The translations under genes were made by a program, and so were the position numbers. From contig NZ_CP130630.1 in assembly GCF_030551255.1 (NCBI RefSeq), forward strand, positions 10,167,001-10,231,000: 64,000 nt of DNA, written 5' to 3'. The stretch is from Streptomyces sp. NL15-2K. GTDB lineage: Bacteria > Actinomycetota > Actinomycetes > Streptomycetales > Streptomycetaceae. Positions 49,801 to 62,100 of the stretch are shown here, piece by piece. The notes under the pieces were generated by a model. That model was not told the origin of the DNA. It made no database searches and worked only from the letters and a program-made list of their open reading frames with translations. Within the stretch, counting starts at the first letter, position 1. The number at the start of each line of letters is the position of its first letter.

Positions 49801-52800
49801 CCGGATTCACCTTCTGGACGCGGCGGAGAAAATGGTCCTGCCGGTGCCGGAGGCCATGGTCGGTGACGGCGTCGTACGGGTGCCGCGCCTGGTACGGGTC
49901 CAGGCGCCGTCGAGCCAGGTGGATCTGGGCGAGGGCCTCGTAGTTGTCACCGGTGCGACGGGCACGCTGGGACGGCTGGTGGCTCAGCACGTCGTGCAGG
50001 CGCACGGCGTCCGCGAGCTGCTGTTGCTCTCCCGGTCCGGTGAGGCGGTGGAGTTGGACGGTGCGGTGGTGCGTTCGGTGGCGTGCGACGTCTCCGATGC
50101 CGTGGCCGTCGCCGAGGCCCTGCGCGACGAGCCGGTCACGGCGGTGATCCACGCAGCCGGTGTACTGGACGACGCACTGCTGGCCGACCTCACCCCGGCG
50201 CGGCTGCGGACGGTGTTCCGGGCCAAGGTGGACGCCGCGGTCAACCTGTGCGCGGCCACCGCCGACCGGCAGCTGAGTGCCTTCGTCCTGTACTCCTCGG
50301 CGGCGGGTGTGTTCGGCAACGCGGGTCAGGGCAACTACGCCGCCGCGAACGCCTTCCTCGACGCCTACGCCACCCAGCTACGCGCCGAAGGGATTCCCGC
50401 GACTTCGCTGGCTTGGGGGTTGTGGGACGCGGGGATGGGTGGCTCGCTCAGTGAGGCGGAGCGTGCCAGGGCTCAGCAGGGTGGGATTGTGCCGCTCAGT
50501 GTTGAGCAGGGGCTGACCGCTTTTGACGCCGCGTTGGGTACGGGTCGTGCGGTGGTCGCTCCGCTCGCGTTGGACACCGCGCCGATGCGGGAGGCCGCCG
50601 CGGCCGGACTCCTGCCCCCGCTGCTGGCGGGCCTGGTCCGAGTGCCGGTCCGCAAGCGTGCTGCCACCGCGCTGGGCCGCCGACTGGCCGGCCTGCCGGC
50701 GCCGCAGCGCGAGCGGGCCGTACTCGACCTGGTCCGGACCCACGTGGCGGCGGTCCTCGGCTACCCGGGTCCGGAAACGATTGAGGTCGAGCGGGCCTTC
50801 AGCGAACTCGGCTTCGACTCGCTCACTGCGGTCGACCTGCGCAACCGGCTGGCGACGGTCACCGGATTGCGGCTGACCTCCACGCTGGTCTTCGACTACC
50901 CGAATGCCTCCGCGTTGGCCGGGCACCTCACCGCCGAACTCGCTGGAGTCGCCGGAGCCGCCACACCGGCGAGTACCACGGGCAGCACCGCCCGCGCCGA
51001 CGAGCCGATCGCGATCGTCGGTATGGCGTGTCGTTATCCGGGTGGTGTCAGCAGTCCGGATGAGTTGTGGGAGTTGGTGGCGGGTGGCCGGGACGGTGTC
51101 GGGTTCTTCCCGGAGGACCGCGGCTGGGATGTGGAGAGCCTGTATCACCCTGACCCGGATCATCCTGGTACGTCGTATGCCCGGGAGGGTGGGTTCCTGT
51201 ATGGCGCCGGGGATTTCGATCCGGCGGTGTTCGGGATCTCGCCGCGTGAGGCGCTGGCGATGGACCCGCAGCACCGGCTACTACTGGAGTCCTCCTGGGA
51301 GGCCTTCGAACGTGCCGGCGTAGACCCCCGGACCCTGCGCGGATCCCGGACAGGCGTGTTCGTCGGCATCATGTACGGCGACTACGCGACTGTCCTGGAG
51401 CAGGCCGAGGCGCAGGTCGAGGGCTTCATGGGTACGGGCGGGAGCATTGCGTCGGGGCGGGTGTCGTACTCGTTCGGGCTGGAGGGTCCGGCGGTGACGG
51501 TGGATACGGCGTGTTCGTCGTCGTTGGTGGCGTTGCATCTGGCGGTGCAGGCGATACGCAGTGGGGAGTGTGAGGCGGCGCTGGCCGGTGGTGTGACCGT
51601 GATGGCCACTCCGAATACCTTCATCGGGTTCTCGCGGCAGCGGGGGCTGGCGGCGGATGGGCGGTGCAAGTCGTTCGCCGAGGGCGCCGACGGCACCGGC
51701 TGGGCCGAGGGCGTCGGCATGCTGCTGGTGGAGCGGCTGTCGGATGCGCGGCGGCTCGGGCATCCGGTGTTGGGGGTGGTGCGGGGCTCGGCGGTGAATC
51801 AGGACGGGGCTTCCAACGGGCTGACCGCGCCGAACGGCCCGTCGCAGCAGCGGGTGATCCGTCAGGCGTTGGCGAATGCGGGTGTGTCCGCAGCCGAGGT
51901 CGACGCGGTGGAGGCGCACGGGACCGGGACGCGGCTGGGTGATCCGATCGAGGCGCAGGCGTTGCTGGCGACGTATGGCCAGGATCGTTCCGGGGAGCCG
52001 TTGTGGCTGGGTTCGGTGAAGTCGAACATCGGGCATGCTCAGGCGGCGGCGGGTGTGGCGGGGATCATCAAGATGGTGCAGGCGATGCGGCACGGGTCGC
52101 TGCCGCGGACGTTGCATGTGGATGCGCCGTCGTCGCAGGTGGACTGGTCTGCGGGTGCGGTGGAGTTGCTGACGCGGGCGCGGTCGTGGCCGGAGGTGGG
52201 TCGGCCGCGGCGGGCGGCGGTGTCGTCTTTCGGGATCAGTGGCACCAACGCCCACGTCATCCTCGAAGCCGCACCCGAACCGACCACTACCCCGACAGAA
52301 CCGGCGCCCACCCTACCGCTCACCCCGATCGTGCTCAGCGCGGCCGACCCGGACGCCCTGCATGCCAACGCCGAGCGCCTGCACACCTCCCTCGCCGTGG
52401 ACCTGCCGCTGGTCCAGATCGGCCGGACACTGTCCGGCCGCGCGGCACTGCGGCACCGCGCGGTGCTCCTCGCCACCGACCACCCCGCGCTCGACCGCGC
52501 GCTGGCCGACTTCGGCGCGACCGACGCGCTCCCGTCAGAGGTGCTGCACGGAGAAGCACACCGCGCCGCGCTTGCCATCGTGTTCACCGGGCAGGGCGCA
52601 CAGCGGGTCGGCATGGGCCGCGAACTGTACGAGACCTTCCTGGTGTTCGCGTCGGCCTTCGACGACGCGAGCGCAGCCTTGAATCTGCCGCTTCGCGAGG
52701 TGCTGGACGATGAATCTCGGCTGCACCAGACCGGGTGGGCGCAGCCTGCGATCTTCGCGGTGGAGGTCGCGTTGCTGGCGCTCGTACGGTCCTGGGGCGT

Positions 52801-55800
52801 GACCCCGGACATCGTCGCGGGCCACTCGATCGGCGAGATCACGGCTGCCTACGCGGCTGGGGTCCTGAGCCTTGCGGACGCGGCGGCGCTGGTGGCGGCT
52901 CGGGGCCGATTGATGCAGGCGTTGCCGTCCGGTGGGGCGATGATGGCGGTGGGTGCCTCGGAGGCGGAGGTGCGGGAGGCGTTCCCGGACATCGACCTCG
53001 CGGCCGTCAACGGACCTGCTGCGGTAGTGCTGTCCGGAGACGAGACCGACATGGAACAGATCATGCTCCTCGCTCAGGAGCGGGGCTGGAAGATCAACCG
53101 GCTGCGCACCAGTCACGCGTTCCACTCGCGCTTGATGGAGCCGATGCTCGCCGAGTTCCGCACGGTCGTAGAGACACTCACCTTCGGCGAGCCGACGCTC
53201 CCAGCGGTCTCCACGGTGACCGGCCGCCCCGTCGAACCCGGCCAGTGGTCGGACCCCGACTACTGGGTCGACCAGGCGCGCCAACCGGTCCGATTCGCCG
53301 ACGCGGTCACAGCTCTCGACGCCGCCCGTGTGCTCGAACTCGGCCCCGACGCTGTACTCACCGCACTGATCCAGGACAGCCGCCCCGAACTGACCACGGT
53401 CACGGCACTGCGCCGGGACCGGCCCGAGACACACACCCTGCTCACCGCACTCGGGACCCTGTTCGTCGAGGGCCAGAACGTCGACTGGTCCGCGATGCTT
53501 GGCGACGGCCCGCGCGCCGACCTGTCCACCTACGCCTTCCAGCACCGCCGTTACTGGCCCCGCCCGGGCACCGGCCCCACAAGTGACGCCGCCGGCCTCG
53601 GCCTCGCCGGCACTGGGCACCCGCTGATCGGCGCTGCGGTCGAACTGCCCTCCGGCGACAGCGTGTTCACCGGGAGGCTCTCCGTCCGCACCCACCCGTG
53701 GCTGCGCGACCACTCGGTCACCGACCGCACGGTCGTCCCCGGCACCGCGCTGGTCGAGATGGTGCTCGCCGCCGGGGACCAGGTCGGCCTGCCGGTCCTG
53801 GACGAGTTGGTGCTCCAGACTCCGTTGGCCCTCGGGGACCAGGGTGCGGTCCAGGTCCGGGTCACCCTGGCCGCACCCGACGCCGGCCGCAGCGTCGTGA
53901 CGATGCATTCCCGGCCCGAGGAGGACGACGCGTGGGTCCTCAACGCCAGCGGCCTGCTGACCAGCGATGCCGAGCCGCTCAAGGGCACCGCCGCGCTGTC
54001 GGCCTGGCCGCCGGTGGGTGGGGAGGAACTCGGACTGGACGGCGTGTACGAGGCGTTCGCGGATGCGGGCCTGTCCTACGGACCGGCCTTCCAGGGCCTG
54101 CGGCGGCTCTGGCGGCGGGGCGAAGAGGTGTTCGCCGAGGTCGGTATCGAGGACTCGGTCGGCGGCTACGGAGTGCATCCGGCGCTGTTCGACGCGGCGT
54201 TGCACGCGATCGGCGCGGGCGGTGCGCTCCCGGCCGAGGGCGGTGTCCGCTTGCCGTTCGGCTTCACCGGAGTGCGGGTCGTGGGGTCGGCAGGGAGCAG
54301 TCTGCGGGTCGGGATCGCCCCCGCGCCGGGTACCGACACGGTCCGGGTCACGCTGGCCGACTCGGCGGGTGGCCCGGTGGCCGAGGTGCAGGGTCTGGCC
54401 CTGCGGCCGGTCGCGCCGGCCAGGCTCGGTGGCCTCGCCGATCGGCTGCTGTATGAGGTGGAGTGGGTGGCGCGGGGGGTGACGGCCTCGGCGGAGGTGC
54501 CGGTCGTGATCGCGCTGGGTGATCCCTTGCCGGATACGGCTGTTCCGGTGCTGGTGGTGGATGCCACGGCGGCGGGTGGTGCGCGGGGTCGGGCGGCTGC
54601 TCTGCTGACGCTGGTGCAGGAGTGGTTGGCGGATGCGGCGTGGGTTGGTTCGCGGTTGGTGGTGCGGACGTTCGGGGCGGCCGGTGAGGAGATCACCGAT
54701 CCTGACGGTGCCGCTTTGTGGGGTTTGGTGCGGTCGGCGCAGGCGGAGCATCCGGAGCGGATTCATCTCCTGGACGCGGTCGAGGAGTTGGTTCTTCCGT
54801 TGCCGCAGGCGGTGGTGCGTGACGGTGTCGTGCGGGTGCCGCGTCTGGTGCGGGTTCAGGTGCCGTCGGCCCGGGTGGATCTGGGTGATGGTGTCGTGGT
54901 GGTCACTGGTGCGACGGGCGTGCTGGGGCGGCTGGTTGCCCAGCATGTGGTGCGGGTGCATGGCGTGCGGGAGCTGTTGTTGCTGTCCCGGTCGGGTGGG
55001 GTGGTGGAGTTGGATGGTGCGGTGGTGCGTTCGGTGGCTTGTGATGTCTCGGATGCGGCCGCTGTCGTCGAGGTCCTGGGTGATGAGCCGGTGACGGCGG
55101 TGATCCACGCAGCCGGTGTTCTCGACGACGGCACCCTCGAATCGCTGACTGCGGGGCGCCTGGACACGGTCTTCCGGGCCAAGGTCGACGCGGCCCGTAA
55201 CCTCGTTGCCGCGACGCGGGGCAAGCCGCTTCGCGCGTTCGTGCTGTATTCGTCGGCGGCGGGGTTGTTCGGGAATGCGGGGCAGGGCAATTACGCTGCG
55301 GCGAACGCGTTCCTGGACGCCTATGCCACTGGCTTGCGGGCTGAGGGGATTCCGGCGACTTCGCTGGCCTGGGGCCTGTGGGAGGCCGGTATGGGTGATG
55401 TGCTCACCGACGCCGACCGGGACCGCATGCGCCGCGGCGGCATCCTGCCCCTCACCCGGGAGCAGGGACTGGCCGCCTTCGACGCCGCCCTCGGCACCGC
55501 ACGACCACACCTCGCGCCGCTGGCCCTCGACCTGCCCGCACTCGGCCGGGCCGCCGAAGTCGGCCTGTTGCCGCCGCTGCTGGCCGGTCTGGTCCGGGCG
55601 CCGCGCTCCCGCCGGGCCGCTCCCGCCGGGCCGACGCTGCCCCGGCGCCTGGACGGGCTGTCTCCCGAGGAGCAGGACCGGATCGTGCTCGAAGCCGTCC
55701 AGGCCCAGGTCGCGGCCGTGCTGGGGCACGACTCCGGCGCCGCCGTCCCGGCGGAGCGGGCCTTCAGTGAGCTGGGCTTCGACTCGCTCACCGCGGTGGA

Positions 55801-56155
55801 GCTGCGCAACCGGCTGGCGACAGTCGCCGGACTACGGCTGCCCTCCACGCTGGTCTTCGACTACCCGAACGCCGGCGCGCTCGCCGCGCACCTCGCCGAG
55901 CGGCTCCGGCCCGAGGTGGGGTCGCCGGTCGTTGCGCTGCTGACCGAGCTCGACCAGCTCGAGCAGGGCCTGCGCGCGGCGACGGCCGACGACGAGGATC
56001 GGTCCCGGGTCACCGCCCGGCTGCACGGACTGCTCGCCGCCTGGCAGGGCGCGGGCGCGGCGCCGAACGGCGGTGTGGCGCTGGCCGAGGGCCTGGAAAC
56101 CGCCACCGACGACGAGATGTTCGACCTGCTCGGCAAGGAATTCGGCATCTCCTGA
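34826..56155 (+). CDS. Type I modular PKS, four modules (G: DH-ER-KR; H, I, J: DH-KR)
   Basis: This 7109-residue protein should add one fully saturated unit and then three alkene units, all from malonyl-CoA. I chose GTG 34826: it follows GTGAGG (34811-34816) at 9 nt and yields (V/M)[11 protein letters not shown], matching the docking start of the previous gene. KS cysteines: C204, C2267, C3921, C5563. AT serines: S652, S2702, S4350, S6001. HAFH: 749, 2798, 4446, 6097. DH His/Asp: 955/1122, 3001/3161, 4646/4807, 6296/6456. The only ER in the window is in module G, with the NADPH motif HAGAGGVG at 1539-1546. KR tyrosines: 1865, 3527, 5171, 6823, all with LDD (B-type). ACP serines: 2032, 3692, 5332, 6987. 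The tail ([14 protein letters not shown]) is a docking segment. Module J is a mosaic of blocks almost identical to modules B, C, D and I. The 191-nt gap upstream is the largest in the operon. Confidence 0.96.
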   Translation: MDQGKLLDYLKRVTADLHQTRERLRKAESPDREPIAIVAMSCRYPGGVRTTDDLWRLVNTGTDAIGRPPADRGWDLDDAYDLDPEHTDGYASEGGFLDGAGAFDAAFFDVSPREALSMDPQQRQVLEASWEVLERAGVDPTTLRGSRTGVFIGSNTQDYARLIGGTVQAAEGFLITGTTAAVLSGRVSYTLGLEGPAVTIDTACSSSLVALHLAAQALRADECTMALAGGVTVMATPSAFTEFGRQRGLAADGRCKAFSSAADGIGLAEGVGLVLLERLSRAQRLGHPVLGVIKGSAVNQDGASNGISAPNGPSQQRVIRQALANAGLSVDDVELIEAHGTGTTLGDPIEAQAVLATYGQDRIGGRPAWLGSIKSNIGHTQAAAGVAGVMKAVLALRHETMPRSLHLDEPSPHVDWSAGAVELLAQPRPWPRRDTPRRAGVSAFGVSGTNVHMIIEEPPAPAESEPGQAVPVPLPVVLSARDPEALSAQARQLHTFVEDRPQASIGDLGRALATGRAALEHRAVVLADDRDALQRGLTALAVGEPGPGLVTGEPTGGKLAFLFTGQGAQRLAMGRRLAERFPRYAEAFDTVAAAVDRHLVRQPGDRPLREVLDSDLLHRTGYAQPALFAVEVALLETVRGLGLEPEIVAGHSIGEITAAHAAGVLSLDDAAALVVARGRLMQALPPGGAMLAVQAPEDAVREAGLDDLDIAAVNGPAAVVLSGPEAAIDRFAHKARDAGWKTNRLRTSHAFHSRLMEPMLAEFRAVVDTLGFAEPTLAAVSGVTGRPVAVGQWSDPDHWVDQVRRPVRFADAVHALHALGAGRYLELGPDTVLAAMVAENLPDAPACVAAQRRDRDEVATFLTALARIHVAGSTVDWSALCPAHPAERLDLPTYPFQHQQYWPSPADLVTVDAAGLGLASTEHPLLGAVLTLADGDGSVFTGRLALQTHPWLADHVVLGTAVLPGTAMVELALRAGEQVGAPVLEELTVQSPLAVPASSGVALQVVTGPADETGRRPVGIHSRREDALPDEPWTPHAAGYLAPTGPQAPPADLTVWPPTGAAPLPVDGFYERLSGAGFGYGPAFRALTAAWRLGGDVYAEVALPESETGQAARFQLHPALLDAALHAVALAEAGAESSARMAFAFTDVTVHAVGATALRVRLTPNGADRVALFAADGTGADVVTIGSLVMRPVTTAQVAAGPRQASRSLYGVDWVERPLDPAPAPDDWAALGAVRDTGLPLADLDSLTGPPAVLLLDCPPVPVDPAADPSGTAAWAHAATQRVLAALQRWIGDERLAETTLVVTTTGAVAGGPGEDPTDLAHAAVWGLVRSTQSEYPARIVLADVDGSAASWAVLPALVAAGDTPQAMIRVGAVTVPRLARIAPDPAMNPPDSPVWRLESAGGGTLDDLRLAACPAPEGPLEPGMVRVAVRAAGLNFRDVLIALGVHPSDNPLDLGSEAAGVVLEAGPDVPHLAPGDRVMGAFAGGFGPVAVTEARLLVPIPSGWTYAEAAAVPMAFLTAYYALVDLADVRPGQTVLVHAGAGGVGTAAIQIARHLGARVLATASPAKWDALRALGLPDEAIASSRDTEFAEKFAGATDGRGVDVVLNSLAHEYIDASLTLLTSGGRFLEMGKTDLRDPERLAADHPGVHYRPFDLFEAGPDRIGATLTEILALFEAGELHLPPLRAWDVRQARDAFRFVSQAKHIGKNILLMPGHTRETGTTVVTGATGTLGSLLVRHLVHSRGVRDLLLLSRSGADAPGAHELWSELTEAGARVRLDRCDIADRDALDRALDGVDVRAVVHVAGVLDDTVLTGLTPDRLAAVLRAKVDAVVNLHQATAGADLDAFVLYSSVSGLLGTPGQGNYAAANAFLDAFAAARRSRGLPGTSLAWGAWDTAAGMAGSLSEVDRRRLTRGGIAPLDLTEALALFDAAPHAERPLLVPIRLDHTVLRARHGDAGLPPLLRGLVREPARRAATGENATTLLQRLADLAPADQDRLLLDLVRTQVAAVLGHTSGDAIPAARAFSELGFDSLTAVELRNRLNTATGLRLPATLTFDYPNAQALTAFLRGELVGALAEQATPSAARRAAATDLDDPVVIVGLGCRYPGGASTPEEFWRLLADGRDGVSGFPDDRGWDLDTLYHLDPDHPGTSYVQEGGFLTGAGRFDAGFFGISPREAVTMDPQQRLLLETSWEALERAGIDPTKLRGSRTGVFAGVLYSDYATLLRQSSTGAEGYAATASAGSLVSGRVSYTLGFEGPAITVDTACSSSLVALHLAAQALRSGECDLALAGGVTVMATPGAFVEFSRQRGLAADGRCKAFAAAGDGTGWGEGAGVVLLERLSDARRAGHPILAVVRGSAVNQDGASNGITAPNGPSQQRVIRQALATAGLAPTAVDAIEAHGTGTSLGDPIEAQALLATYGQDRTGAPLWLGSVKSNLGHTQAAAGVAGVIKMVLAIRYGLLPPTLHVDRPSTQVDWSAGAVELLTEARPWPRTAHPRRAGVSSFGISGTNAHVILEEAPAAQPEEPKADSTLPVVPLALCGHDAAGLAGQARRLLDFLDTRPTARLLDIGRSLADRAALPHRAVVPAGTADQTVMDLLDLADGTRTVGVATDGRLAMIFTGQGAQRPGMGRDLYGTFPAFATAFDEVCTALDLPLRDVLDDQERLDETGWAQPAIFAVEVALLALVRSWGVSPDVVAGHSIGEITAAHASGVLSLRDAAQLVAARGRLMQALPAGGAMLAVGASEAQAREAFPDIDIAAVNAPRSVVVSGDEAGIERVAVVAGERGWKTTRLRTSHAFHSRLMEPMLAEFADVVRDLRFSEPRLRAISTVTGAEVTRGEWTDPEYWVEQVRRPVRFADALAALDADRVLEIGPDAVLTALAQDAHPDRTAVAALRRGREEAATLLAAVGELFTAGVAVDWAAVFADTGATRLELPTYAFQHVTYWPRPRPGRHASDPAGLGLVGTGHALLGAAVELPDSQATVLTGRLSVATHPWLADHVVLGRIVVPGTALVEMALAAGERAGAQTLDELLLQVPLTLEPDGGVQVRVTVAAGTADGRRPVTLHARPDETEPWSVHATGSLSDQHTEPADAGLVVWPPTGAEPVPVDDFYPTLATTGMAYGPAFQALRNVWRRGDEVFAEVGIEDPVDGYALHPALFDAALHAIGAGGLLPEHAVRLPFAFTGVRVSGEAGRTLRARLTTRAGQDSVRVELADESGLPVAEVEELTLRPVTGAQLSAVDRLLHGVEWVPEAGLSVAEVPVVIALGDPLPDTAVPVLAVDATAPGAARDRAAVLLRLVQEWLADAAWVGSRLVVRTFGAAGEEITDPDGAALWGLVRSAQAEHPDRIHLLDATEEMFVPVPEALVRDGVVRVPRLVRVQAPSAQVDLGDGVVVVTGATGTLGRLVAQHVVQAHGVRDLLLLSRSGGGVVELEGAVVRSVACDVSDGAAVTEVLRDEPVTAVIHAAGVLDDGTLESLTPERLDTVFRAKVDAARNLIEATRGKRLSALVLYSSAAGLFGNAGQGNYAAANAFLDAYAVWLREEGVPATSLAWGLWDAGMGGSLSEAERARAQQGGIVPLSVEQGLAAFDAALGTGRAVVAPLALDTAPMREAAAAGLLPPLLRGLVPAPGRRAAAGSAQGGFVARLVGLQDAERRRIVLDLVRTHVAAVLGHADGSAVAGELPFRDLGFDSLTGVELRNRLATVTGLRLTSTLVFDYPNVAALAMYLDTELSGAVAEAIPAVTSAVASDEPIAIVGMACRYPGGVSSPDELWELVAGGRDGVGFFPEDRGWDVESLYHPDPDHPGTSYAREGGFLYGAGDFDPAVFGISPREALAMDPQHRLLLESSWEAFEQAGVDPLGLRGSRTGVFVGVMYNDYSMVLGASDDSAEGFMGTGGSIASGRVSYSFGLEGPAVTVDTACSSSLVALHLAVQAIRSGECEAALAGGVTVMATPNTFIGFSRQRGLAADGRCKSFAEGADGTGWAEGVGMLLVERLSDARRLGHPVLGVVRGSAVNQDGASNGLTAPNGPSQQRVIRQALANAGVSAAEVDAVEAHGTGTRLGDPIEAQALLATYGQDRSGEPLWLGSVKSNIGHAQAAAGVAGIIKMVQAMRHGSLPRTLHVDAPSSQVDWSAGAVELLTRARSWPEVGRPRRAAVSSFGISGTNAHVILEAAPEPTTTPTEPAPTLPAVPVVLTAADEAGLRALAEQTHGLDAPVADLARSLTRRAALRHRAVVLAGDHAQLDAGLAVVAGGTHPLVGAAGPGRLAVVFTGQGSQRVGMGRELYETFPVFAAAFDEVCAALDLPLLELDAASLDQTGWAQPAIFAVEVALLALVRSWGVEPDVVAGHSIGEITAAYAAGVLSLADAVALVVARGRLMQALPSGGAMMAVGASEAEVREAFPDIDIAAVNGPAAVVVSGLEAEVEQVASLAGERGWKTNRLRTSHAFHSRLMEPILAEFRTVVETLTFGEPTLPAVSTVTGRPVEPGQWSDPDYWVDQARQPVRFADAVTALDAARVLELGPDAVLTALIQDSRPELTTVTALRRDRPETHTLLTALGTLFVEGQNVDWTAVLGDGAVAPLRTYPFQHRRFWPRPRTGASPNAIGLGLAETGHPLLGAEIEAPDAATTLLTGRLSLRTHPWLADHVVLGRPLVPGTALAETARAAGERADVPVVEELLLQAPLPLAERGGVQLRATLAEPDVDGRRAVTIHARAEDDESWTTHATGVLAPADDRAPTEIDMVSWPPTDADSLDLSGFYPDMAANGLVYGQAFQGLRGVWKRGEEVFAEVELDHPTTGYGLHPALFDSVLHAIAVGSLLTDGEMRLPFAVTGFRTFGPVGTQLRAHLTRAEGADTVRLALADESGTPVAEIDGLTLRPVSGTQLSAADRLLYGVEWVPVEAAGSEEPVVTIPLGAALPDPAPVLSVDATAPGAAGERAAALLTVLQTWLADPAWADSRLVVRTFGAVGEEITDPDGAALWGLVRSAQAEHPDRIHLLDAAEKMVLPVPEAMVGDGVVRVPRLVRVQAPSSQVDLGEGLVVVTGATGTLGRLVAQHVVQAHGVRELLLLSRSGEAVELDGAVVRSVACDVSDAVAVAEALRDEPVTAVIHAAGVLDDALLADLTPARLRTVFRAKVDAAVNLCAATADRQLSAFVLYSSAAGVFGNAGQGNYAAANAFLDAYATQLRAEGIPATSLAWGLWDAGMGGSLSEAERARAQQGGIVPLSVEQGLTAFDAALGTGRAVVAPLALDTAPMREAAAAGLLPPLLAGLVRVPVRKRAATALGRRLAGLPAPQRERAVLDLVRTHVAAVLGYPGPETIEVERAFSELGFDSLTAVDLRNRLATVTGLRLTSTLVFDYPNASALAGHLTAELAGVAGAATPASTTGSTARADEPIAIVGMACRYPGGVSSPDELWELVAGGRDGVGFFPEDRGWDVESLYHPDPDHPGTSYAREGGFLYGAGDFDPAVFGISPREALAMDPQHRLLLESSWEAFERAGVDPRTLRGSRTGVFVGIMYGDYATVLEQAEAQVEGFMGTGGSIASGRVSYSFGLEGPAVTVDTACSSSLVALHLAVQAIRSGECEAALAGGVTVMATPNTFIGFSRQRGLAADGRCKSFAEGADGTGWAEGVGMLLVERLSDARRLGHPVLGVVRGSAVNQDGASNGLTAPNGPSQQRVIRQALANAGVSAAEVDAVEAHGTGTRLGDPIEAQALLATYGQDRSGEPLWLGSVKSNIGHAQAAAGVAGIIKMVQAMRHGSLPRTLHVDAPSSQVDWSAGAVELLTRARSWPEVGRPRRAAVSSFGISGTNAHVILEAAPEPTTTPTEPAPTLPLTPIVLSAADPDALHANAERLHTSLAVDLPLVQIGRTLSGRAALRHRAVLLATDHPALDRALADFGATDALPSEVLHGEAHRAALAIVFTGQGAQRVGMGRELYETFLVFASAFDDASAALNLPLREVLDDESRLHQTGWAQPAIFAVEVALLALVRSWGVTPDIVAGHSIGEITAAYAAGVLSLADAAALVAARGRLMQALPSGGAMMAVGASEAEVREAFPDIDLAAVNGPAAVVLSGDETDMEQIMLLAQERGWKINRLRTSHAFHSRLMEPMLAEFRTVVETLTFGEPTLPAVSTVTGRPVEPGQWSDPDYWVDQARQPVRFADAVTALDAARVLELGPDAVLTALIQDSRPELTTVTALRRDRPETHTLLTALGTLFVEGQNVDWSAMLGDGPRADLSTYAFQHRRYWPRPGTGPTSDAAGLGLAGTGHPLIGAAVELPSGDSVFTGRLSVRTHPWLRDHSVTDRTVVPGTALVEMVLAAGDQVGLPVLDELVLQTPLALGDQGAVQVRVTLAAPDAGRSVVTMHSRPEEDDAWVLNASGLLTSDAEPLKGTAALSAWPPVGGEELGLDGVYEAFADAGLSYGPAFQGLRRLWRRGEEVFAEVGIEDSVGGYGVHPALFDAALHAIGAGGALPAEGGVRLPFGFTGVRVVGSAGSSLRVGIAPAPGTDTVRVTLADSAGGPVAEVQGLALRPVAPARLGGLADRLLYEVEWVARGVTASAEVPVVIALGDPLPDTAVPVLVVDATAAGGARGRAAALLTLVQEWLADAAWVGSRLVVRTFGAAGEEITDPDGAALWGLVRSAQAEHPERIHLLDAVEELVLPLPQAVVRDGVVRVPRLVRVQVPSARVDLGDGVVVVTGATGVLGRLVAQHVVRVHGVRELLLLSRSGGVVELDGAVVRSVACDVSDAAAVVEVLGDEPVTAVIHAAGVLDDGTLESLTAGRLDTVFRAKVDAARNLVAATRGKPLRAFVLYSSAAGLFGNAGQGNYAAANAFLDAYATGLRAEGIPATSLAWGLWEAGMGDVLTDADRDRMRRGGILPLTREQGLAAFDAALGTARPHLAPLALDLPALGRAAEVGLLPPLLAGLVRAPRSRRAAPAGPTLPRRLDGLSPEEQDRIVLEAVQAQVAAVLGHDSGAAVPAERAFSELGFDSLTAVELRNRLATVAGLRLPSTLVFDYPNAGALAAHLAERLRPEVGSPVVALLTELDQLEQGLRAATADDEDRSRVTARLHGLLAAWQGAGAAPNGGVALAEGLETATDDEMFDLLGKEFGIS
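34922..41045 (+). other. PKS module G: KS-AT(malonyl)-DH-ER-KR(B)-ACP
   Basis: KS 34922-36195, AT 36500-37440, DH 37570-38400, KR structural half 38440-38990, ER 39002-39970, catalytic KR 39985-40690, ACP 40815-41040 (approximate). KS Cys 35435, AT Ser 36779, HAFH 37070, DH His 37688 and Asp 38189, [10 protein letters not shown] from 39440, KR Tyr 40418, ACP Ser 40919. Fully reducing: it should leave a CH2-CH2 unit, breaking conjugation between the two polyene blocks. Confidence 0.93.
41108..46025 (+). other. PKS module H: KS-AT(malonyl)-DH-KR(B)-ACP
   Basis: KS 41108-42380, AT 42677-43560, DH 43700-44520, KR 44550-45650, ACP 45800-46025 (approximate). KS Cys 41624, AT Ser 42929, HAFH 43217, DH His 43826 and Asp 44306, KR Tyr 45404, ACP Ser 45899. 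The front of the module is G/C-ending in codon style; the KR is T-rich and shares blocks with modules A and I. Confidence 0.93.
45123..45486 (+). repeat. Repeat R4, copy in module H (KR)
   Basis: Partner of 8739-9102. Immediately downstream (about 45488-45690) the sequence instead resembles the end of the module I KR (about 50421-50620), with a few differences. Confidence 0.85.
46523..47388 (+). repeat. Long repeat R3, copy in module I (KS rear)
   Basis: Matches 19961-20826 (offset 26562) and the corresponding part of module J (offset 4926). The match ends in the KS-AT linker, at CACCCT followed by G here and A in the other two. Confidence 0.88.
48218..48535 (+). repeat. Repeat R5, copy in module I (AT end)
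   Basis: A 318-bp block covering the end of the AT and part of the AT-DH linker, matching 53171-53488 in module J (offset 4953). Module D (about 21656-21930) is nearly the same. Confidence 0.85.
50986..51837 (+). repeat. Long repeat R2, copy in module J (KS front)
   Basis: Partner of 9652-10503. The match ends at AACGG followed by C here and T in module B. Confidence 0.88.
51449..52362 (+). repeat. Long repeat R3, copy in module J (KS rear)
   Basis: Matches module D over 914 bp. It overlaps the end of R2, so the whole KS of module J is assembled from shared sequence. Confidence 0.88.
53171..53488 (+). repeat. Repeat R5, copy in module J (AT end)
   Basis: Partner of 48218-48535. The match ends at GACTGG, followed by T here and A in module I. 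Confidence 0.85.
54005..55542 (+). repeat. Long repeat R1, copy in module J
   Basis: Partner of 17579-19116. Identity starts at TGGCCGCCGGTGGGTGG and ends where the post-KR linkers diverge (CGCACT then C against G). The two copies lie in different genes, 36.4 kb apart. Confidence 0.9.
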
Positions 56156-56183
56156 CCGCCGCGGCGCAGAGAGGCGACAGCAC

Positions 56184-59100
56184 ATGAGCGAGACAGGCCA
56201 GGTCCCCGAGGACCGGCTGCGGTACTTCCTCAAGCGGGTCACCGCCGAGCTGCACGACACCCGGGAGCGGCTGCGCGGGGCCGAGCAGGCCGCGTCCGAG
56301 CCGATCGCGATCGTCGGGATGGCCTGCCGGTTCCCCGGCGGGGTCGGCTCGCCGGAGGACCTGTGGGAGCTGGTGGCCGCCGGCCAGGACGCGATCGGGC
56401 CATTCCCGGACGACCGGGGCTGGGACGTGGAGAACCTCTACCATCCCGACCCCGACCACCCCGGCACGTCGTACTGCCGTGACGGCGGTTTCCTCGCCGG
56501 CGCGGCCGACTTCGATCCGGGGCTGTTCGGGATCTCGCCGCGGGAGGCGCTGGCGATGGACCCGCAGCACCGGCTGCTGCTGGAGTCCTCCTGGGAGGCG
56601 TTCGAGCGGACCGGACTCGACCCCTTGGGGCTGCGCGGGTCCCGCACCGGGGTGTTCGTCGGCATCATGTACAACGACTACGCGCTGGTCGTGGGCCAGT
56701 CCGCGGAGGCGGGTGAGGCCTTCCTGGGCACCGGCGGGAGCATCGCGTCCGGGCGGGTCGCCTACACCTTCGGCCTTGAGGGCCCGACGGTCACCGTCGA
56801 CACCGCGTGCTCCTCGTCGCTGGTCGCGCTGCACCTGGCCGTGCAGGCCTTGCGCAATGGGGAATGCGACGCCGCGCTGGCCGGTGGTGTCACCGTGCTG
56901 GCCACTCCCAACACCTTCGTCGGGTTTTCCCGGCAGCGGGGCCTGGCACCCGACGGGCGGTGCAAGTCCTTCGCCGAGGGCGCCGACGGCACCGGCTGGG
57001 GCGAGGGCGTCGGCATGCTGCTGGTCGAGCGGCTGTCCGACGCGCGGCGGCTCGGGCATCCGGTCCTGGCGGTGGTGCGGGGCAGCGCCGTGAACTCCGA
57101 CGGTGCCTCCAACGGGTTCACCGCACCGAACGGCCCGTCCCAGCAGCGTGTCATCCGGGCCGCGCTGGCCAACGCCCGGCTCGAACCCGGTGACGTGGAC
57201 GCCGTCGAGGCGCACGGCACCGGCACGCCGCTGGGTGACCCGATCGAGGCCCAGGCGCTGCTGGCCACCTACGGGCAGCGCCGAAGCGAGCCGCTCTGGC
57301 TGGGTTCGGTGAAGTCGAACCTCGGGCACACCCAGGCGGCGGCGGGTGTCGCCGGAATCATCAAGATGGTGCAGGCGATGCGGCACGGACTGCTGCCGCG
57401 GACGCTGCATGTGGACGCACCCACCTCGCAGGTCGACTGGGACGCCGGGGCCGTACGGCTGCTGAGCGAGGCCCGGCCCTGGCCGGCGGTCGACGGGCCG
57501 CGACGGGCGGCGGTGTCCTCGTTCGGCATCAGCGGCACCAACGCGCACGTCGTCCTCGAAGCCCCGCCCGCCATGCTTACAGACAGTCGGAAGGACCCCG
57601 CCGACCCCGGGCTCCCGCTCACCCCCCTCGTGCTCACGGCGGCCGACGACACCGCGCTGGACGCCCAGGCCACCCGGCTGGCCGCCTACCTCACCAGCCG
57701 CGCGGACGTACCGCTGCCCGAAGTGGCCCGCACGCTCGCCGGCCGGGCCCGGCTGCCGCACCGGGCCGTCGCCCTCGGCGGCGACCGCACCGAGCTCGCG
57801 GCCGCACTGGCCGGAGGCGGCACCGTCCGGGGTACCGCGCGCCCGGGACGGCTCGCGGTCGTCCTCACCGGCCAGGGCGCCCAGCGGATCGGCATGGGCC
57901 GCGAGCTGTACGCGGCGTTCCCGGCGTACGCGGCCGCGTTCGACGCGGTGTGCGACGCACTCGACCTGCCGCTGCACGACCTGATCGACGACGCGGAGCG
58001 GATCCACCGGACGGCGACGGCGCAGCCCGCGCTCTTCGCCGTCGAGGTCGCGCTGCTGGCCCTGCTGGAACAGTGGGGCCTCAGGCCGGACGTGGTCGCC
58101 GGGCACTCCATCGGCGAGATCACCGCCGCCCATGCCGCCGGTGTCCTGTCCCTGGCCGACGCGGCGGCGCTGGTGGTGGCCCGTGGCCGGCTGATGCAGG
58201 CGCTGCCCGCAGGCGGCGGGATGCTCGCGGTGCGCGCCGCCGAGGCGGATGTCCGGGCGGCGTTCGGGGACGTGGACGTGGCGGCCGTCAACGGGCCGCA
58301 CGCGGTCGTCGTCTCCGGGCCGGACGCCGCGATCGAGCGGGCCGCGGCGGCCGCCGCCGAGCGCGGCTGGAAGACCAGCCGCCTGCGCACCAGCCACGCC
58401 TTCCACTCCCGCCTCATGGCGCCGATGCTCGCCGACTTCGCCAAGGTCGCTGCCGAGCTGACGTACACGGAACCGAAACTGGCCGTGGTCTCCACCGTGA
58501 CCGGGGCGCCGGTCGGGCCGGGGGAGTGGACCGACCCGGACTACTGGGTCGAACAGGTCCGGCGGCCGGTCCGGTTCGCCGACGCCGTACGAGCCCTCGC
58601 CGCCCAGGGCGTCACCCGGGTCCTGGAGGTGGGCCCGGACGCCGTACTCACCCCGCTGGTCCAGGACGCCGACGCCGGGCTGCTGGCCGCACCGGCGCTG
58701 CGCCGGGACCGCGCCGAGCCGCAGACCCTGCTGACATCGGTCGCCACCCTGTTCGCCGACGGAGCCGACGTCGACTGGGCGGCCGCCGTCGGCGGAACCG
58801 GCCACGCGGACCTGCCCACCTACCCGTTCAGCCACCGCCGGCTCTGGCCCCGCCCGCGCCCCGGCGGAACGGGCGACGCACACGGCCTCGGCCTGGACCC
58901 GACCGGCCATCCCCTGCTCGGCGCCGCGGTCGAGATCCCGGACGCCGCGACTCTGGTCCTCACGGGCACGCTCACGGCGGCCACCCAGCCCTGGCTGGCC
59001 GAGCACACCGTGCTGGGCCGCGCCTTGCTGCCGGGCACGGCGCTGGTCGAGCTGGCCTTGGCCGCCGGCGAGCGGGCAGGCGCGCCGGCGCTGGCGGAAC

Positions 59101-62100
59101 TGCTGCTGCAGACGCCGCTCACGCTGCCCGAACGCGGCACGGTCGCGGTCCGGGTCACCGTGACCGAGGAGGACGGACGGCGCCCGATCACCATCCACTC
59201 CCGCGCCGACGACGGGCAGCCCTGGACCCTCCATGCCACCGGCGAGCTCTCCGCCGCCGAACCCGCCGACGTCGGCACCGACCTGGTCACCTGGCCACCG
59301 CCGGGCGCCGAGGAACTGCCGCTCGCCGGGCTCTACGAGACGTTCGCCGACGCCGGCCTGGAGTACGGCCAGGCGTTCCGGGGACTGCGGCGGCTTTGGC
59401 GGCGCGGCCCGGAGGTGTTCGCCGAGGTATGGACCGAGGCCCCGGACGACGGGTTCGGGCTGCACCCGGCGCTGTTCGACGCGGTCCTGCACGCGATCGG
59501 CCCGGCGGCGCTGCTGCCCGGCGACGGGCTCCGGCTGCCGTTCGCCTTCTCCGGGGTACACCGGTTCGCCCCGGCCGGCACCGCGCTGCGGGCGCGGCTG
59601 ACCGCCCAGAGCGGGACGGACACCGTACGGCTCACGCTGGCCGACCCGACCGGGCTGTCCGTCGCCGAGGTCGAGCGGCTCACCCTGCGGCCGGTCGAGG
59701 CCGACCGGCTGGGCGTCGGCCCGGCGGACCGCCTGCTCTACGGCGTCGAGTGGTCCCCGCAGGAGGTGTCGGGCACGGCGCCGGACGCGGTGATCCCGCT
59801 CGGTGCCCCGCTGCCGGCCCCCGCCGCGGTGCTGCTCGTGGACGCCACCGCGCCCGGCCCCGCCCGGGACCGCGCCGCCGCCCTGCTCACCCTCCTGCAG
59901 ACCTGGCTGGCCGACCCGGCCTGGGCCGACTCCCGCTTGGTGGTCCGCACCTTCGGTGCGGCGGGCGAGGAGATCACCGACCCCGACGGCGCCGCACTGT
60001 GGGGGTTGGCCCGGGTCGCCCAGGCCGAGCACCCCGACCGCGTCCACCTGCTGGACGCACCCGAGGACATGGTGCTCCCGCTGCCGCAGGCGCTGGTGCG
60101 CGACGGAGCCGTCACGGTGCCGCGCCTGAGCCGAGTGGAGGTCGCCGACGCGCTCACGTTCGGCGACGGGCCTGTGGTGATCAGCGGCGCCACCGGCACG
60201 CTCGGCCGGCTGATCGCCCGCCATCTGGTGCGGGCCCACGGCGTCCGGGACATGGTGCTGCTCTCCCGGTCGGGCGGGGACGCCGGCCTCGCGCGGGAGC
60301 TGGCCCCGGCCGCCGTGCGGGCGGTCGCCTGCGACGTGGCCGACGCCGACGCGGTCGCCGCCGCTCTCCGCGACGAGCCGGTGACCGCCGTGATCCACGC
60401 CGCCGGTGTCCTCGACGACGCGCTGCTCGCCGACCTGACCCCGGAGCGGCTCGACACCGTCTTCCGAGCCAAGGCCGACGGCGCCCGCAACCTCGCCGCC
60501 GCCGTCCGGGACAAGCCGCTGAGCGTGTTCGTCCTCTGCTCCTCGGTGGCCGGGATCCTCGGCAACGCCGGCCAGGCCAACTACGCGGCAGCCAACACGT
60601 TTCTCGACGCCTACGCCACACAGCTGCGGGCGGCGGGCGTCCCGGCGACCTCGCTGGCCTGGGGCCTGTGGGAGGCCGGCATGGGCGACACGCTCACCGA
60701 CGCCGAGCGCCGGCGGCTGCGCCAGGGCGGCATCGTCCCGCTCACCGCCGAGCAGGGCCTCGCCGCCCTCGACGCGGCGCTCGCCACCCGGCGCCCGCTC
60801 GTCGTCCCTGTGGCCCTGGACCCGGCCGGGCTGCGCGCCGCCGGGGCCGCCGGAGCGCTCCCACCGGTCCTCGCCGGACTGGTCCCCGCCGGACGCCCCG
60901 GCGACGCCCCCGACCAGCAGGCTCTCGCCGCCTTCCAGCGCCGACTGGCCCAACTGCCCGGCGACGAGCGCCGGGCGGCGCTGACCGACCTGGTCGGCCG
61001 GCAGGCCGCGGTCGTACTCGGCCACGGCCGGCGCGACACCCTCGACGCGCACCGGCCGTTCCTGGAGGCCGGCTTCGACTCGCTCGCCTCGGTGGAGCTG
61101 CGCAACAGGCTGAGCGTGGTCACCGGTCTGCGGCTGCCCACCACGCTGCTGTTCGACCACCCCACCCCCGACGCCCTCGTGGCCCACCTCACCGACCAGT
61201 TCACGACGGGGGACGAGGCCGCGCCGCAGGAGACCGCCGGCACGTTCGGCACGCTGTTCCGGGAGGCCTCGGCCAGGGGCCGTACCGGCGAGTTCTTCGG
61301 CGTCCTGGTCGCCGCGTCGGAGTTCCGCCCCGCCTTCCGCACCAGCGACGAGCTGCCCAGACCGGTCGACGTCGTGCGGCTGGCCGAGGGCGCCGACGCG
61401 CCCGGCCTGGTCTGCCTGCCATCCATCCTGGCCATCTCAGGCCCCCACCAGTACGTCCGGTTCGCCGGCGCGCTGCGCGGACGGCGGGACGTCGCCGCGG
61501 TCGCCGCACCCGGCTTCAGCCGCGGCGAGCCGCTGCCCGCCACGGTGGAGGCCGTGGTCCGCGCCCAGGCCGAAGCGATCCTCGCGCACACCGACGGAGC
61601 GCCGTTCGCCCTTGTCGGGCACTCCTCCGGCGGCATGCTCGCGCACGCCGTCGCCGCCGAACTCGAACTCGGCGGCGGCACCGTGGACGCGCTGGTCCTC
61701 ATCGACATCTACTCCCACGACGTCGAGGCGCTCGCCGGCATACAGCCGGTGCTCAGCACGGGCATGATCGAACGGGAGGACGGCTACATCCCGATGGACG
61801 ACACCCGGCTGACCGCGATGGGCGGCTACGTCCGGCTCTTCCACGGCTGGCAGCCGACCCCCGTCCAGGCACCCACCCTGCTTCTCCGGGCCACCGAGCC
61901 GATGTTCGGCTGGTCGCGCGACGGTGACTGGCGCTCCTCCTGGACGCTGCCGCACACCGCTGTGGACACCCCCGGCAACCACTTCTCGGTCATGGAGGAC
62001 CACGCCGTCACCACGGCACGGGCCGTCGACGAGTGGCTGTCCGCCTTCCCTGCTCCCCGCTCAGTTCCGTCTCCCCTGCTTCCCGCTCAGTTCCGTCCCT

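Larger units (their letters stand above)
46076..50950 (+). other. PKS module I: KS-AT(malonyl)-DH-KR(B)-ACP
   Basis: KS 46076-47345, AT 47624-48500, DH 48640-49470, KR 49500-50610, ACP 50720-50950 (approximate). KS Cys 46586, AT Ser 47873, HAFH 48161, DH His 48761 and Asp 49244, KR Tyr 50336, ACP Ser 50819. The second part of the KS is a copy of those in modules D and J. The AT front resembles module C, and the AT end module J. Confidence 0.93.
51002..55915 (+). other. PKS module J: KS-AT(malonyl)-DH-KR(B)-ACP, mosaic of other modules
   Basis: KS 51002-52270, AT 52568-53450, DH 53590-54410, KR 54440-55540, ACP 55690-55910 (approximate). KS Cys 51512, AT Ser 52826, HAFH 53114, DH His 53711 and Asp 54191, KR Tyr 55292, ACP Ser 55784. 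The DH motif reads [10 protein letters not shown], with Asp in place of Gly. Blocks match module B (KS front), D/I (KS rear), I (AT end) and C (DH rear to KR end). Confidence 0.93.

Noticed and set aside
56073..56183. A start for the fifth PKS gene inside the end of the fourth.
   Set aside because: The added residues are a shadow of the fourth gene's docking tail in another frame; ATG 56184 has a good ribosome site and a docking helix.
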